Positions 16,802-26,991 of a stretch of DNA of 64,000 nt are shown piece after piece. Position 1 is the first letter of the stretch. Each line of letters starts with the position of its first letter. This DNA comes from Glaciibacter superstes DSM 21135 (lineage in GTDB: Bacteria; Actinomycetota; Actinomycetes; Actinomycetales; Microbacteriaceae), in the NCBI RefSeq assembly GCF_000421145.1, contig NZ_ATWH01000010.1:1-64000 (forward strand), written 5' to 3'. A model generated the notes under the pieces. It ran no database searches and had not been told where the DNA came from. It worked only from the letters and a program-made list of their open reading frames with translations. Position numbers and translations under genes: made by a program.

Positions 16802-18103
16802 ATGAGCGTATTCGCGAAGGCCCCGGCCTCCCGCTCAGTCCGGGCAGTCGTCACTGGCGTCGCCATGCTCGGCGTCAGCGCACTTCTCCTCACCGGATGC
16901 AGCGGCGGAGCAAATGCACCCGCCGATGAGACGGATGCACCGGCCGCGAACAGCGGAGATGCTAACCCGATCGAGGCAGGTGACCGCGATCTGACCCTGA
17001 AGATCGGCACGATCCTCCCTCAGAGTGGCGCCCTGGCGTTCCTCGGCCCGCCAGAAGAGGCCGGCGTGGCCCTGGCAGTGAAAGACATCAACGACGCGGG
17101 TCTTGGCATCAATGTCGAAGCCATCTTCCGCGACTCCGGTGACACGCAGACAGACACCGCAACGGTCTCCGTGACCGACCTCCTCTCGCAGGATGTCTCT
17201 GCGATCGTCGGTGCGGCGTCCTCCGGGGTGTCGAAGACCGTGATCGACCAGATCACGGGTGCCGGCGTCGTGCAGTTCTCACCGGCCAACACCTCGGCGG
17301 AGTTCACTGACTACAGCGACAACGGATTGTATTTCCGTACCGCCCCGTCGGATGTCCTGCAGGGTGAAGTGCTCGGCAATCTGATCGCCGAAGATGGAAA
17401 CAGCACCCTCGGGCTGATCGTCCTGAACGACGCGTACGGAACGGGATTGGCCGAATACACCACGACGGCGTTCGAAGCCGCCGGTGGAGAGGTCGTCGCG
17501 ACGTCGCTGTTCAATGAGGGCGACTCGAACTTCGCCTCTCAGATCTCCGAGGTCACGGCAGCTAACCCTGACGCGATCGCGCTGATCACCTTCGACCAGG
17601 CCAAGGTCGTCGTTCCCCAGCTGGTCGGCTCAGGTTACCCGGGCGACAAGCTGTACTTCGTCGACGGCAACCTGTCCGACTACAGTGCGGACTTCGCACC
17701 CGGACTCGTTGACGGATCGAAGGGCACGCTGCCCGGTCTCGACACGGGCACGCTCGGTGACTTCACCGATCGCCTGCTCGAGGTGGATCCCGGCCTGCAG
17801 GACTACAGCTACGCAGCAGAGTCCTACGACGCCGTGATGCTGATCGCCCTGGCCGCATACGCTGCCAACGATGTCTCGGGAGAGAAGATCGCAGAGTACC
17901 TGCAGCAGGTATCAGGTGGCACCGGTGATGGTAAGACCGTCACCGACTTCACGGAGGCCGCAGATCTCCTGAAGGCCGGCGAGCAGGTCGACTGGGACGG
18001 TTTCTCCGGTCCGATCACGTTCGATGAGAACGGCGACCCGACCGAGGCGACCATCGGTATCTACCAGTACGGCGCAGACAACACCTACGCCCGCATCAAC
18101 TAG
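16802..18103 (+). CDS. livJ: branched-chain amino acid-type ABC transporter substrate-binding lipoprotein
   Basis: 433 residues from ATG 16802 with AAGGAG 7 nt before it. Signal peptide with lipobox LLTGC at about residue 36, then an acidic Ala/Asp linker and a complete type I periplasmic-binding fold (ligand-binding Leu/Ile/Val receptor family), from LKIGTILPQSG to FSGPITFDENGDP. It captures the ligand outside the cell for the LivHMGF translocator encoded convergently 3 kb away. Ligand identity cannot be read from the sequence: leucine/isoleucine/valine, other amino acids or urea-like compounds are possible. A strong terminator follows. Confidence 0.88.
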   Translation: MSVFAKAPASRSVRAVVTGVAMLGVSALLLTGCSGGANAPADETDAPAANSGDANPIEAGDRDLTLKIGTILPQSGALAFLGPPEEAGVALAVKDINDAGLGINVEAIFRDSGDTQTDTATVSVTDLLSQDVSAIVGAASSGVSKTVIDQITGAGVVQFSPANTSAEFTDYSDNGLYFRTAPSDVLQGEVLGNLIAEDGNSTLGLIVLNDAYGTGLAEYTTTAFEAAGGEVVATSLFNEGDSNFASQISEVTAANPDAIALITFDQAKVVVPQLVGSGYPGDKLYFVDGNLSDYSADFAPGLVDGSKGTLPGLDTGTLGDFTDRLLEVDPGLQDYSYAAESYDAVMLIALAAYAANDVSGEKIAEYLQQVSGGTGDGKTVTDFTEAADLLKAGEQVDWDGFSGPITFDENGDPTEATIGIYQYGADNTYARIN

Positions 18104-18116
18104 TAGCAGTCGTGAA

Positions 18117-18151
18117 AGGTGAGGGGCCCGGCAATGCCGGGCCCCTCACCT
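18117..18151. terminator. livJ terminator
   Basis: Perfect 16-bp inverted repeat AGGTGAGGGGCCCGGC / GCCGGGCCCCTCACCT with a 3-nt loop (AAT), followed by CGTTTCC, 13 bp after the livJ stop. Confidence 0.85.
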
Positions 18152-18192
18152 CGTTTCCTACCCGTCGGTGATTATTCAGCGTTTGCCCTTTT

Positions 18193-18208
18193 TTCACTGT
18201 ACAGTGAA
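18193..18208. promoter_or_regulatory. operator palindrome and leaderless promoter of the AbiE-like TA pair
   Basis: Perfect 16-bp palindrome TTCACTGT/ACAGTGAA ends 3 nt before the antitoxin-like ATG. It contains the hexamer TACAGT (18200-18205), placed 6 nt before that ATG as in a leaderless promoter. AbiEi antitoxins are known to repress their own promoters through inverted repeats, so an autoregulatory operator covering the -10 is a reasonable reading. Confidence 0.65.
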
Positions 18209-18211
18209 TAA

Positions 18212-19261
18212 ATGCGGAATCCTGAACAAAAGGCGCTAACCGTCCTGGCTGATGCCCTACCAGCGGGCGTCGAGATAGTTCAGGATGAAAGAACAGACGT
18301 CGCGGGCGTGACGATCAATGTGCCAGGGCACACACCGATATTGGTCGATCTTGCATGGGCTGGCGCTGGATTTCCCCGAGACATAGAGCGCGCACTCACC
18401 AAAATCTCCGGGAACCGTAAAGCTCTCGTCATCACCGCAGAAGCCATGTCGGAGGGCGCGCAACGCATTCTCGGTGAGCAGGGAATAGCCTGGGCATCTG
18501 CTGACGGGGCGGCCAACCTTGTGTTGGGAACCATATGGGTTGTCAAGGATCCAAAGCGGTCGCCACGGCCGCGCGGTCGTGGCGCTGTCAACTGGACAAA
18601 TTCACTCGCGACGATCGCAGAGACAGTACTCAATAGGGCACGGCTTCGCGACGATACCTATGACGGCATTCTCGTCCCCAGCGTCGGTCAATTGAGCAGT
18701 GAGTCGTATCGATCGGCGGGCTCGGTTTCGAACGCGCTAACGACGTTCGACCGCGAGGGTTGGACGCAAAAGGTGGGGTCCCGAAGGGGGAGGAGCGCAA
18801 TACGCCAGCTTGTAGCACCCGGGCCGATGCTCGACGCATGGGCGGCTCACGAAGCGGTTGTCCATGAGCAGGTCGCCGAGTACCACTCATTGACCCGTGA
18901 CCCCATCCAACTTGGCCTTGCGATAGCTTCCGAGTTTGAGGCAGCAGTCTTCAGCGGTCGTTTCGCAGCAGATAGGCTCGCGCCATTCTCGACAGAAATC
19001 GGCGTGATACGTTGCTATCTACCTGACGAGATGACTTTGCGGGCCCGAGAAGACCGGCTCCGGCGGATTGGGTTGACACTTGCGCCGGGCGCCGGGCGCC
19101 TGAAAGTGTTGTGGGCGGGGCCACACATTGTCCAGCAGTCGAGAACGGTCGACGGGTTTCGCCTCGCATCGCCGGTACGTACGTATGCTGATCTGTTGCG
19201 TGAATCTAGTCGGGGAGAAGAGGCGGCCGCCCATCTGCGCGAGACTGCGATTGGGTTTTGA
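18212..19261 (+). CDS. AbiEi-like antitoxin / transcriptional regulator (putative)
   Basis: 349 residues. I see no catalytic motif. The C-terminal stretch SPVRTYADLLRESSRGEEAA resembles the conserved end of AbiEi-family type IV antitoxins (typically PVQTYLDL...GRGEEAA), and the middle third (about 130-205) looks like a winged-helix region (YRSAGSVSNALTTFDREGW). Directly followed, 1 bp apart, by a nucleotidyltransferase-like gene, which is the AbiEi-AbiEii arrangement. Base composition is visibly less GC-rich than in the neighbours, suggesting horizontal transfer. A palindrome overlaps its promoter. Assignment rests on C-terminal resemblance and context. Confidence 0.6.
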   Translation: MRNPEQKALTVLADALPAGVEIVQDERTDVAGVTINVPGHTPILVDLAWAGAGFPRDIERALTKISGNRKALVITAEAMSEGAQRILGEQGIAWASADGAANLVLGTIWVVKDPKRSPRPRGRGAVNWTNSLATIAETVLNRARLRDDTYDGILVPSVGQLSSESYRSAGSVSNALTTFDREGWTQKVGSRRGRSAIRQLVAPGPMLDAWAAHEAVVHEQVAEYHSLTRDPIQLGLAIASEFEAAVFSGRFAADRLAPFSTEIGVIRCYLPDEMTLRAREDRLRRIGLTLAPGAGRLKVLWAGPHIVQQSRTVDGFRLASPVRTYADLLRESSRGEEAAAHLRETAIGF

Positions 19262-19262
19262 C

Positions 19263-20096
19263 ATGAACACACCAGTACCGCGATCGCGGGAATCTCGTGC
19301 TCGCGCCGAACGTGCGTTCGCGCGACTTCTGGATGCCGTAGGAGACCATTGGGACAAGCTGATTCTCATTGGGGGTTTGCTCCCAGAACGGCTCGTAGGC
19401 GAAGCAGAGCCGCACCAAGGCACCACGGATGTAGACGTTGTTCTTGACCTGGCACTCGTGTTCGATCGTGATGAGCAAGACTTTGGTTGGCTTGAACAAG
19501 CACTTCTCGGGGCCGGATTCGCGCAGCACAAGCCAAATATTGGTTGGCGCTGGGAGATCAAGATAGAGGGCTTCGTCGTCCTTGTCGACTTCTTAGTGGA
19601 CGTCACGGATAACAAGGGGCAGGAACTCGCTCTTCCGGGAGCTCATTGCCTTGGCGCCATGAATGTGTCCGGTCCTCAGGTTGTATTCATGGCAACTCAG
19701 CACATCCACATAGGCGGACGGCAGGCGCTCGCTGCGGACATTGGCGGCTATCTTGTCGCAAAAGCCTCCGCCGTTGTCATTCGTACCTTGAAGAAGGACC
19801 TTTATGACTTCGCATATGTAGTGGTGCATTCGCTGCGAGGCGAGATCGATATCGCATTTGCTGCTGCCAAGGCGAGCGCCAGTTCAAGCAGCTCGATTGC
19901 TCTAGGTAACGTCCGTGCCGCGTGCAGGATGTTCGAAGATGTTCGGGGAGACGCCGCCTCTGCCTACGCTACCGCTGCTCACGAGACCAATCCCGTCGAG
20001 CCAATCGAGGTGCATGCGCTCGACGCCGTTGTCGCAGTTGGGCAATTTCTTGGTCGATTCGAGATGATCTTGGCAAAGGGCGGGCAATCGACCTGA
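19263..20096 (+). CDS. AbiEii-like nucleotidyltransferase toxin (putative)
   Basis: 277 residues from ATG 19263, 1 bp after the upstream stop and without a clear ribosome site, so translation is probably coupled. The nucleotidyltransferase signature is visible: LILIGGLLPERL at about residues 33-44, then TTDVDVVLDL at about 58-67 (G-G followed by D-x-D), and later a possible third acidic residue in VLVDFLVDV. AbiEii/MenT-type toxins of this fold block growth by transferring nucleotides to tRNA or other targets. The C-terminal half has a conserved-looking KASAVVIRTLKKDLYDFAYV helix typical of the group. Low GC relative to the window. Toxicity is inference. Confidence 0.6.
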   Translation: MNTPVPRSRESRARAERAFARLLDAVGDHWDKLILIGGLLPERLVGEAEPHQGTTDVDVVLDLALVFDRDEQDFGWLEQALLGAGFAQHKPNIGWRWEIKIEGFVVLVDFLVDVTDNKGQELALPGAHCLGAMNVSGPQVVFMATQHIHIGGRQALAADIGGYLVAKASAVVIRTLKKDLYDFAYVVVHSLRGEIDIAFAAAKASASSSSSIALGNVRAACRMFEDVRGDAASAYATAAHETNPVEPIEVHALDAVVAVGQFLGRFEMILAKGGQST

Positions 20097-20228
20097 CGTT
20101 GGGCTATCGGCAACGAAGGGCGGTCGGGGCCTATCTCTGTGCTTGCCGCACAGTTCACTCCCAGACTATTGATAGGTGCACCCGGCAGACTGTGCACGTC
20201 CGCTACAGCGAAACGAGATCCCTTCCCC

Positions 20229-21200
20229 ATGACTTTCCTGACTTCCGCGCGCCGTGGTGCGCCCCTGGCACTCATTGCGGCATCGTCACTGGTGTTGGTC
20301 GGCTGCGCCGGCGGCTCCGGCGACGAGAAGAAGAACGAGTCCTCGGCCGACGCCGCTGCCTGCACCGAATACCCATCGGGCGCGGCCAGTGATGATGTCA
20401 CTGTTACCGGTGACTTGGGCGCTGAAGCGCTGACCGCCGAGTTCACCGCGCCCGTTGAGGCCAAGGAGCTCGAGCGCACCATCGCCAGCGCCGGCGACGG
20501 CGAGGTCACCGCGGCGGGCGACACCGTCAATGTGCAGATCACTATTTTCAACGGAACGTCTGGCGAGAGCACCTTCAGCCAGCCGGCGTCGATGCCGGTC
20601 GGCGATGACACGATCCTGGAGGCCTTCCTCGCGGGCTTTGAGTGCGTGCCGGTCGGATCGCGTGTTGTCACCGTTGTGCCGTCTGCCAGCCTCTTTGAAG
20701 GGGCGGGCAACGAGCAGCTCGGACTCGCCGCAGGTGATCCAGCAGTGATCGTCACCGACGTGATCGACACGGTCGCGCCCGTGACCCCCGTTGAATGGAA
20801 AGAGAACCCCGCTGAGGTCGTGTTCAACGGTGAGGAGCCCCCCACGCTCACCCTTCCCGGTGCCCAGCCGCCTGCCGAGCTGCTGCTCGCGGTGCTCGAA
20901 GAGGGCGACGGAGCAGTGGTGGGCGACGGCGACAGCGTCACGATCAACTACCAGGGCACCAGCTGGAACACCGGCGAGATCTTCGACCAGAGCTACGGGA
21001 AAGAGCCGGCGACGTTCGCCACCACGGGCGTCATCCCCGGCTTCGGCGCCGCGATGGTCGGCCAGAAGGTCGGCTCGAAGCTCGTGGTCTCCATCCCGCC
21101 GAAGGATGCATACGGCGAAGAGGGCACCGGCCACGAGCTGGCCGGTCAGACCCTCGTATTCGTGATCGAGATTCTCGACGCCAAGGCTGCAGGCAAGTAG
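20229..21200 (+). CDS. FKBP-type peptidyl-prolyl cis-trans isomerase lipoprotein
   Basis: 323 residues from ATG 20229. Signal peptide with lipobox LVGC near residue 24, then an Asp/Glu/Lys linker. The N-terminal domain (about 45-200) has no motif I recognise. The C-terminal FKBP domain (about 215-320) has GDSVTINYQGTSWNTGEIFDQSYG and VIPGFGAAMVGQKVGSKLVVSIPP, the standard FKBP signature. Likely a cell-surface folding catalyst or chaperone anchored in the membrane. It sits between the TA pair and the liv genes with no evident functional link. Confidence 0.88.
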   Translation: MTFLTSARRGAPLALIAASSLVLVGCAGGSGDEKKNESSADAAACTEYPSGAASDDVTVTGDLGAEALTAEFTAPVEAKELERTIASAGDGEVTAAGDTVNVQITIFNGTSGESTFSQPASMPVGDDTILEAFLAGFECVPVGSRVVTVVPSASLFEGAGNEQLGLAAGDPAVIVTDVIDTVAPVTPVEWKENPAEVVFNGEEPPTLTLPGAQPPAELLLAVLEEGDGAVVGDGDSVTINYQGTSWNTGEIFDQSYGKEPATFATTGVIPGFGAAMVGQKVGSKLVVSIPPKDAYGEEGTGHELAGQTLVFVIEILDAKAAGK

Positions 21201-21262
21201 CGTCGCCGTACTCCGCGCCGCACCCTGCCGGCGGCCTCAGCCGACGCGGCCTGTGGACGCGC

Positions 21263-22042
21263 TCAGTCGTCGTCCTGGCCGAGCGTGCCGAGGTACAGGC
21301 CGATGACCTTCGGGTCGTTCAGCAACTCGCGCCCGGTGCCGGTGTAGGCATCGTGGCCCTGGTCTAGAACGTAGCCGCGATCGCAGATCTGCAGGCAGCG
21401 GCGTGCGTTCTGCTCGACCATGATGGTGGTCACACCGGCCTTGTTGATCTCCTTGACCCTCAGGAACGCCTCATCCTGGCGCACGGGGGACAGGCCGGCG
21501 CTCGGCTCGTCGAGCAGCAGCACGTGCGGCCCCATCATGAGTGCCCGTGACATGGCCACCATCTGCCGCTCGCCGCCGGAGAGAGAGCCCGCTCGTTGGC
21601 CAAGGCGCTTTTTCAGCTCGGGAAAGATCTCGGTGACGAACTCCAGGCGTTCCGACAGGCCCTTCGGCTTCTGGAAGATGCCCATCTCCAGGTTTTCTTG
21701 AATCGTCAGGGTCGGAAACACATTCTCGGTCTGCGGCACAAAGCCGACCCCTTTGGTGACCAGCTTGTTCGCCTTCAGGTTGGTGATGTCGTCTCCGCGC
21801 AGCCTGATCTGGCCTTCGCGAACCTTCACCAGGCCGAAGATCGACTTCAGGAGGGTTGACTTGCCTGCACCGTTCGGGCCGATGATGCCGATGAGTTCAC
21901 CGTCATACGCCGTCAATGAGCATTTGGTGAGGATGTTGACACCGGGCAGGTAGCCGGCGGTGATGTCGTCGACCTCGACCACGGCAGCCTTGGTAGACAC
22001 CGCTGCGGGGGCGGATGCCGGCGTCTGGCTAGAGTTCGTCAT
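21263..22042 (-). CDS. livF: branched-chain amino acid ABC transporter ATP-binding protein LivF
   Basis: 259 residues from ATG 22042 with GAAGGAG 7 nt upstream. Walker A GPNGAGKSTLLKS, signature LSGGERQMVAMSRALM and Walker B VLLLDEPSAGLSP. The NIQENLEMGIF-like block (here TIQENLEMGIF) is typical of LivF rather than LivG. Last gene of the livHMGF operon, overlapping livG by 14 bp. The LivF/LivG pair powers import through LivH/LivM. Confidence 0.93.
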   Translation of the reverse strand: MTNSSQTPASAPAAVSTKAAVVEVDDITAGYLPGVNILTKCSLTAYDGELIGIIGPNGAGKSTLLKSIFGLVKVREGQIRLRGDDITNLKANKLVTKGVGFVPQTENVFPTLTIQENLEMGIFQKPKGLSERLEFVTEIFPELKKRLGQRAGSLSGGERQMVAMSRALMMGPHVLLLDEPSAGLSPVRQDEAFLRVKEINKAGVTTIMVEQNARRCLQICDRGYVLDQGHDAYTGTGRELLNDPKVIGLYLGTLGQDDD

Positions 22043-22940
22043 CGAGAAGCTCCTTCATGGCCTCAACGTTCTCGGTGTCCTCACCGAGATCTTCGTCGTG
22101 GTGCTTGCCGAGGTACGCGTCGATCACGGCCTGATTCTGCATGACCTCGTAGGGATCGCCCTCAGCGACCACACGGCCCTCTGCCATGACGACCACCCAG
22201 TCGGCGATGTGACGCACCATATGCATGTCATGCTCGACGAACAGCACGCTCATGCCCTCTGACTTGAGGTTCAGGACGTGGTCGAGGAGTGACTGCGTCA
22301 GTGCGGGGTTCACACCGGCCATCGGCTCGTCTAGCATCACCAGCGTCGGGTCGCTCATCAGCGCACGAGCCATCTCGAGGAGCTTGCGCTGCCCGCCGGA
22401 GAGGCTGGCCGCGTAGTCGTTTTTCTTGGTGTCGAGTTTGAATCTGGTGAGGAGTTCGAGCGCCTTCGCCTCGTTCGCCGTTTCCTGCCCCCGCCAGAGG
22501 AAGGGCAGCACAGACTTGACCAGGCTCTCCCCATCCTGTCCCTTTGCGCCGAGCAACATGTTGTCCATGACGGTCAGCAGGCCAAGGGCCTTGGTCAACT
22601 GGAAAGTGCGAACCTGACCCATGCGCGCGACCTTGTAGGCCGGCACTCCGCCGAGAGATCGGCCCTCGAAGGTCCAGGTTCCGGTGTCTGGCTTGTCGAA
22701 ACCGGTGAGCAGGTTGAACAGCGTGGTCTTGCCGGCTCCGTTCGGTCCGATCAGCGCGGTGATGGCCCCGCGGGGTACCTCGAGATGATCGACGTCGACG
22801 GCCTTGAGGCCGCCGAAGGAACGACTGACCTTGTCTGCCACCAGGATCGGGTCGCGTTTGGCGCAACCGGGCTCAGCCGCACCGATGTGCAGCCCGGTCG
22901 ACTTGACCGGCTTGCTGGTGGGCACGATGTTACTTGACAA
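22029..22940 (-). CDS. livG: branched-chain amino acid ABC transporter ATP-binding protein LivG
   Basis: 303 residues from TTG 22940, supported by AAGGAG 7 nt upstream within the end of livM; GTG 22925 is an alternative. Walker A GPNGAGKTTLFNLLTG, signature LSGGQRKLLEMARALM, Walker B LVMLDEPMAGVNPAL, the last a LivG hallmark. It has a longer C-terminal tail (DEDLGEDTENVEAMKELL) than most LivG. Overlaps livM by 11 bp and livF by 14 bp, so expression is coupled. Confidence 0.93.
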   Translation of the reverse strand: MSSNIVPTSKPVKSTGLHIGAAEPGCAKRDPILVADKVSRSFGGLKAVDVDHLEVPRGAITALIGPNGAGKTTLFNLLTGFDKPDTGTWTFEGRSLGGVPAYKVARMGQVRTFQLTKALGLLTVMDNMLLGAKGQDGESLVKSVLPFLWRGQETANEAKALELLTRFKLDTKKNDYAASLSGGQRKLLEMARALMSDPTLVMLDEPMAGVNPALTQSLLDHVLNLKSEGMSVLFVEHDMHMVRHIADWVVVMAEGRVVAEGDPYEVMQNQAVIDAYLGKHHDEDLGEDTENVEAMKELLDDEL

Positions 22941-23913
22941 AGGCCAACTCCTTCTTGTTCCCGAAGATGCCTTGCGGTCTGAACACCACTATCAGCATGA
23001 TCGCAACGCCGACCAGGATGAACCGTAGCTGTCCGGCCTGGATGCTCGACATGAACGGCAGCCAGCCGGCTTCGACTGCGCGGGCGATGAACCCGGAGAA
23101 GAACGACAACAGCACCCAGAAGATCATCGAGCCGATCACCGGGCCGAGGATCGTGGCCGCACCACCCAGCAGCAGGATCGCGTAGATGAAGAACGTCAGC
23201 GACGTCTGGTAATTCGACGGCACGACAGCACGCGGCAGCGCGAAGATCATGCCCGCAAGGGTGCCGAAGACACCACCGAGGATCAGGGACTGCATCTTGT
23301 ATGAATAGACGTTCTTCCCGAGCGCTCGCACGGCATCCTCGTCTTCACGGATGCCCTTGATAACGCGGCCCCACGGGCTTCGCATCAGCTGCCAGGTGAG
23401 CAGGCAGGCCAGGATGACGACGGACCAGGCGACGATACGCAGCCACCAGTCGTAGGCGTTGTACTCGAACGGACCGAAGCCGTACGTTCCGTCTGGAATC
23501 GGGTTCAGGGCTGCGAATTCGGTTTTGTAGCCGCTCAGGCCATTGGCTGAACCGGTCACCGAGTTGAAGGTGTTGGTGGTGAACAGCAGCCGCACGATCT
23601 CCGCCGCCGCGATCGTCACGATCGCCAGATAGTCGGCGCGAAGCCGCAGGGTCGGCACACCGAGAACGATGGCGAAGACGACGGATGCCCCGATACCCAC
23701 CAGCACGGCGCCCCAGACAGGGAACCCGAAGGTGAGGATCGAGATCGCATACCCGTATGCGCCGAGGGCCATGAAGCCGGCCTGCCCGAAGTTCAGCAGG
23801 CCTGTGTAACCGAAGTGAATTGCCAGGCCGAGTGCGGCGAGGGCGTATGCGGCAGTGGTCGGGCTGATCAGCTCGACGGCTGCGTTTCCAAAGATTGCTC
23901 CCCAGTCGATCAT
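22930..23913 (-). CDS. livM: branched-chain amino acid ABC transporter permease LivM
   Basis: 327 residues from ATG 23913. About nine membrane helices; the LivM signature is visible in YAIVTIAAAEIVRLL-type sequence (here YLAIVTIAAAEIVRLLF) and the cytoplasmic EAA-like loop SPWGRVIKGIREDEDAVRALGKN. It ends with VFRPQGIFGNKKE, a close echo of the LivH ending (LFRPQGILGRKE). Nine base pairs after livH. Confidence 0.93.
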   Translation of the reverse strand: MIDWGAIFGNAAVELISPTTAAYALAALGLAIHFGYTGLLNFGQAGFMALGAYGYAISILTFGFPVWGAVLVGIGASVVFAIVLGVPTLRLRADYLAIVTIAAAEIVRLLFTTNTFNSVTGSANGLSGYKTEFAALNPIPDGTYGFGPFEYNAYDWWLRIVAWSVVILACLLTWQLMRSPWGRVIKGIREDEDAVRALGKNVYSYKMQSLILGGVFGTLAGMIFALPRAVVPSNYQTSLTFFIYAILLLGGAATILGPVIGSMIFWVLLSFFSGFIARAVEAGWLPFMSSIQAGQLRFILVGVAIMLIVVFRPQGIFGNKKELAFVK

Positions 23914-23922
23914 GTCCCGGCC

Positions 23923-25233
23923 CTAACCAATTCTCTCTTTACGACCGAGGATGCCCTGCGGTCGGAACAGCAGCACCACGATCAAAACGATGAGTGCGCC
24001 GACGTACTTGAGGTCGGACGGCAGCCACAGGGTGGACAACTCCACGAAGAGGCCGACGATGATGGATCCGAGCAGCGCCCCGAAGGCTGTGCCGAGGCCA
24101 CCGAGCACCACGGCCGCGAACACGAGCAGCAGGATCTGGAAGCCCATGTCCCAGCTGACCCCCGGCCGGAAGTAGGCCCAGAGCACACCGCTCAGGCCGG
24201 CCAACGCCGCACCGAGCACCCAAACGATGCGGATGACGCGGTCCACGTCGATTCCACTCGCCGAGGCGAGGCTCGGGTTGTCGGCGACGGCTCGCGTCGC
24301 CTTGCCGATGCGGGTGCGCAGCAGGAAGAAGGAGATGGCCAGGAGGACCACGATGCTGATGGCCATGCTGCCGAGGTCGATCAGCGACAGCGAGATCGCG
24401 CCCCAATGGAGGTCAGCCAGGCCGGAACCTGGAAGCTGTTCGGTCTGGCCACCATAGAAGAACTGGTAAAGATAGCGCAGCGCCAGCGACAGGCCGATGC
24501 TGACGATCATCAAAGGGATCACCCCGACACCTCTTCGCCGGAGTGGCTTCCAGATTCCCGCGTCGAGCCCCCAACCGAGCGCGGCGCTCAGGATAACGGC
24601 GATGATGATCGCGAGCCAGATCGGCAGCGCGAAGGTGACAGAGAACGTGAGCGTCATCAGCGCGCCGAAGGTGATCATCTCAGCGTGGGCGAAGTTGCTG
24701 AGCCCGGTTGTTCCGTAGATCAGCGAGAGGCCGATGGCGGCGAGGGCGAGCAGCAGGCCGAAGTTGAGCCCGTTCGCAAAGCGGTTGATGAACTGGTCGA
24801 AGAAGCTCACGGTCACTCGTTCGCCCTCACCGAGGAAGAAGTTCACCGATTTCGTCTTGGTCAGCCCGAACTCCGCGGTGGTTTCGTTGCCGCCCTCTTC
24901 TTTGACGATGACGCCCTTTGGCAGCGAGTCTTCGTCGAGGACGACCTTGTACGTCGCCTTCTCGGGCACGCCGACTCGCCACTTGCCATCGGCATCCGTC
25001 TTCACCTCGGCTTCGTAGCCGCCCCCGGTGACCGTGATGAGCACTCCCTCGACGGGTTCGCCACCGAACTGAACGTTGCCGCCGAGGCTATATTCGTACT
25101 TGTCGGTGTTGACTTCGTCCGCATGGGCCGGGCTCGGGGACAGCACGGAGAGCATCAGGGCAGCCATCAGGACGCCGAGGAATATCACCAGCGCCCTGGG
25201 TGAAAACCTGCGAGCTGTTTCAGTGGATAACAC
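23923..25233 (-). CDS. livH: LivH permease with secreted N-terminal beta-sandwich domain
   Basis: 436 residues from GTG 25233 with GGAGG just upstream; the open frame continues upstream but reads into the guaB promoter region. Ordinary LivH is about 290-300 residues. Here an extra 130 or so precede it: a basic start (RRFSPRA), a hydrophobic signal helix, a cleavage-like site near SPAHADE, then a domain of about 90 residues with VEGVLITVTGGGYEAEVKTDADGKWRVGV, typical of carboxypeptidase-regulatory/CnaB-like folds. The permease follows from about residue 135 (NRFANGLNFGLLLALAAIGLSLIYGTTGLSNFAHAEM in pieces) with the usual helices. The extra domain would face outside and could help dock the binding lipoprotein. 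First gene of livHMGF. Confidence 0.88.
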   Translation of the reverse strand: MLSTETARRFSPRALVIFLGVLMAALMLSVLSPSPAHADEVNTDKYEYSLGGNVQFGGEPVEGVLITVTGGGYEAEVKTDADGKWRVGVPEKATYKVVLDEDSLPKGVIVKEEGGNETTAEFGLTKTKSVNFFLGEGERVTVSFFDQFINRFANGLNFGLLLALAAIGLSLIYGTTGLSNFAHAEMITFGALMTLTFSVTFALPIWLAIIIAVILSAALGWGLDAGIWKPLRRRGVGVIPLMIVSIGLSLALRYLYQFFYGGQTEQLPGSGLADLHWGAISLSLIDLGSMAISIVVLLAISFFLLRTRIGKATRAVADNPSLASASGIDVDRVIRIVWVLGAALAGLSGVLWAYFRPGVSWDMGFQILLLVFAAVVLGGLGTAFGALLGSIIVGLFVELSTLWLPSDLKYVGALIVLIVVLLFRPQGILGRKERIG

Positions 25234-25407
25234 TGCACCTCCATGGTGGCGCCGGCCGGTGGGTAACCGAGCGGGCCTCGGGTCTTCCTGCCAACATCCT
25301 TGTCGACAGTACGTGCCGATTATGTCGCATTTGTTTCGCGAACCAATATTTGACACCTGTGATTCTGAACTGAGGAATGCTTCCGGCGCAAACTCGCTTA
25401 ACATTGA

Positions 25408-26988
<1,581 letters not shown>

Positions 26989-26991
26989 GCT

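Noticed and set aside
23815..25203. 462-codon plus-strand open frame
   Set aside because: Shadow of livH; highly charged low-complexity sequence (QEDHDADGHA type) without any domain.
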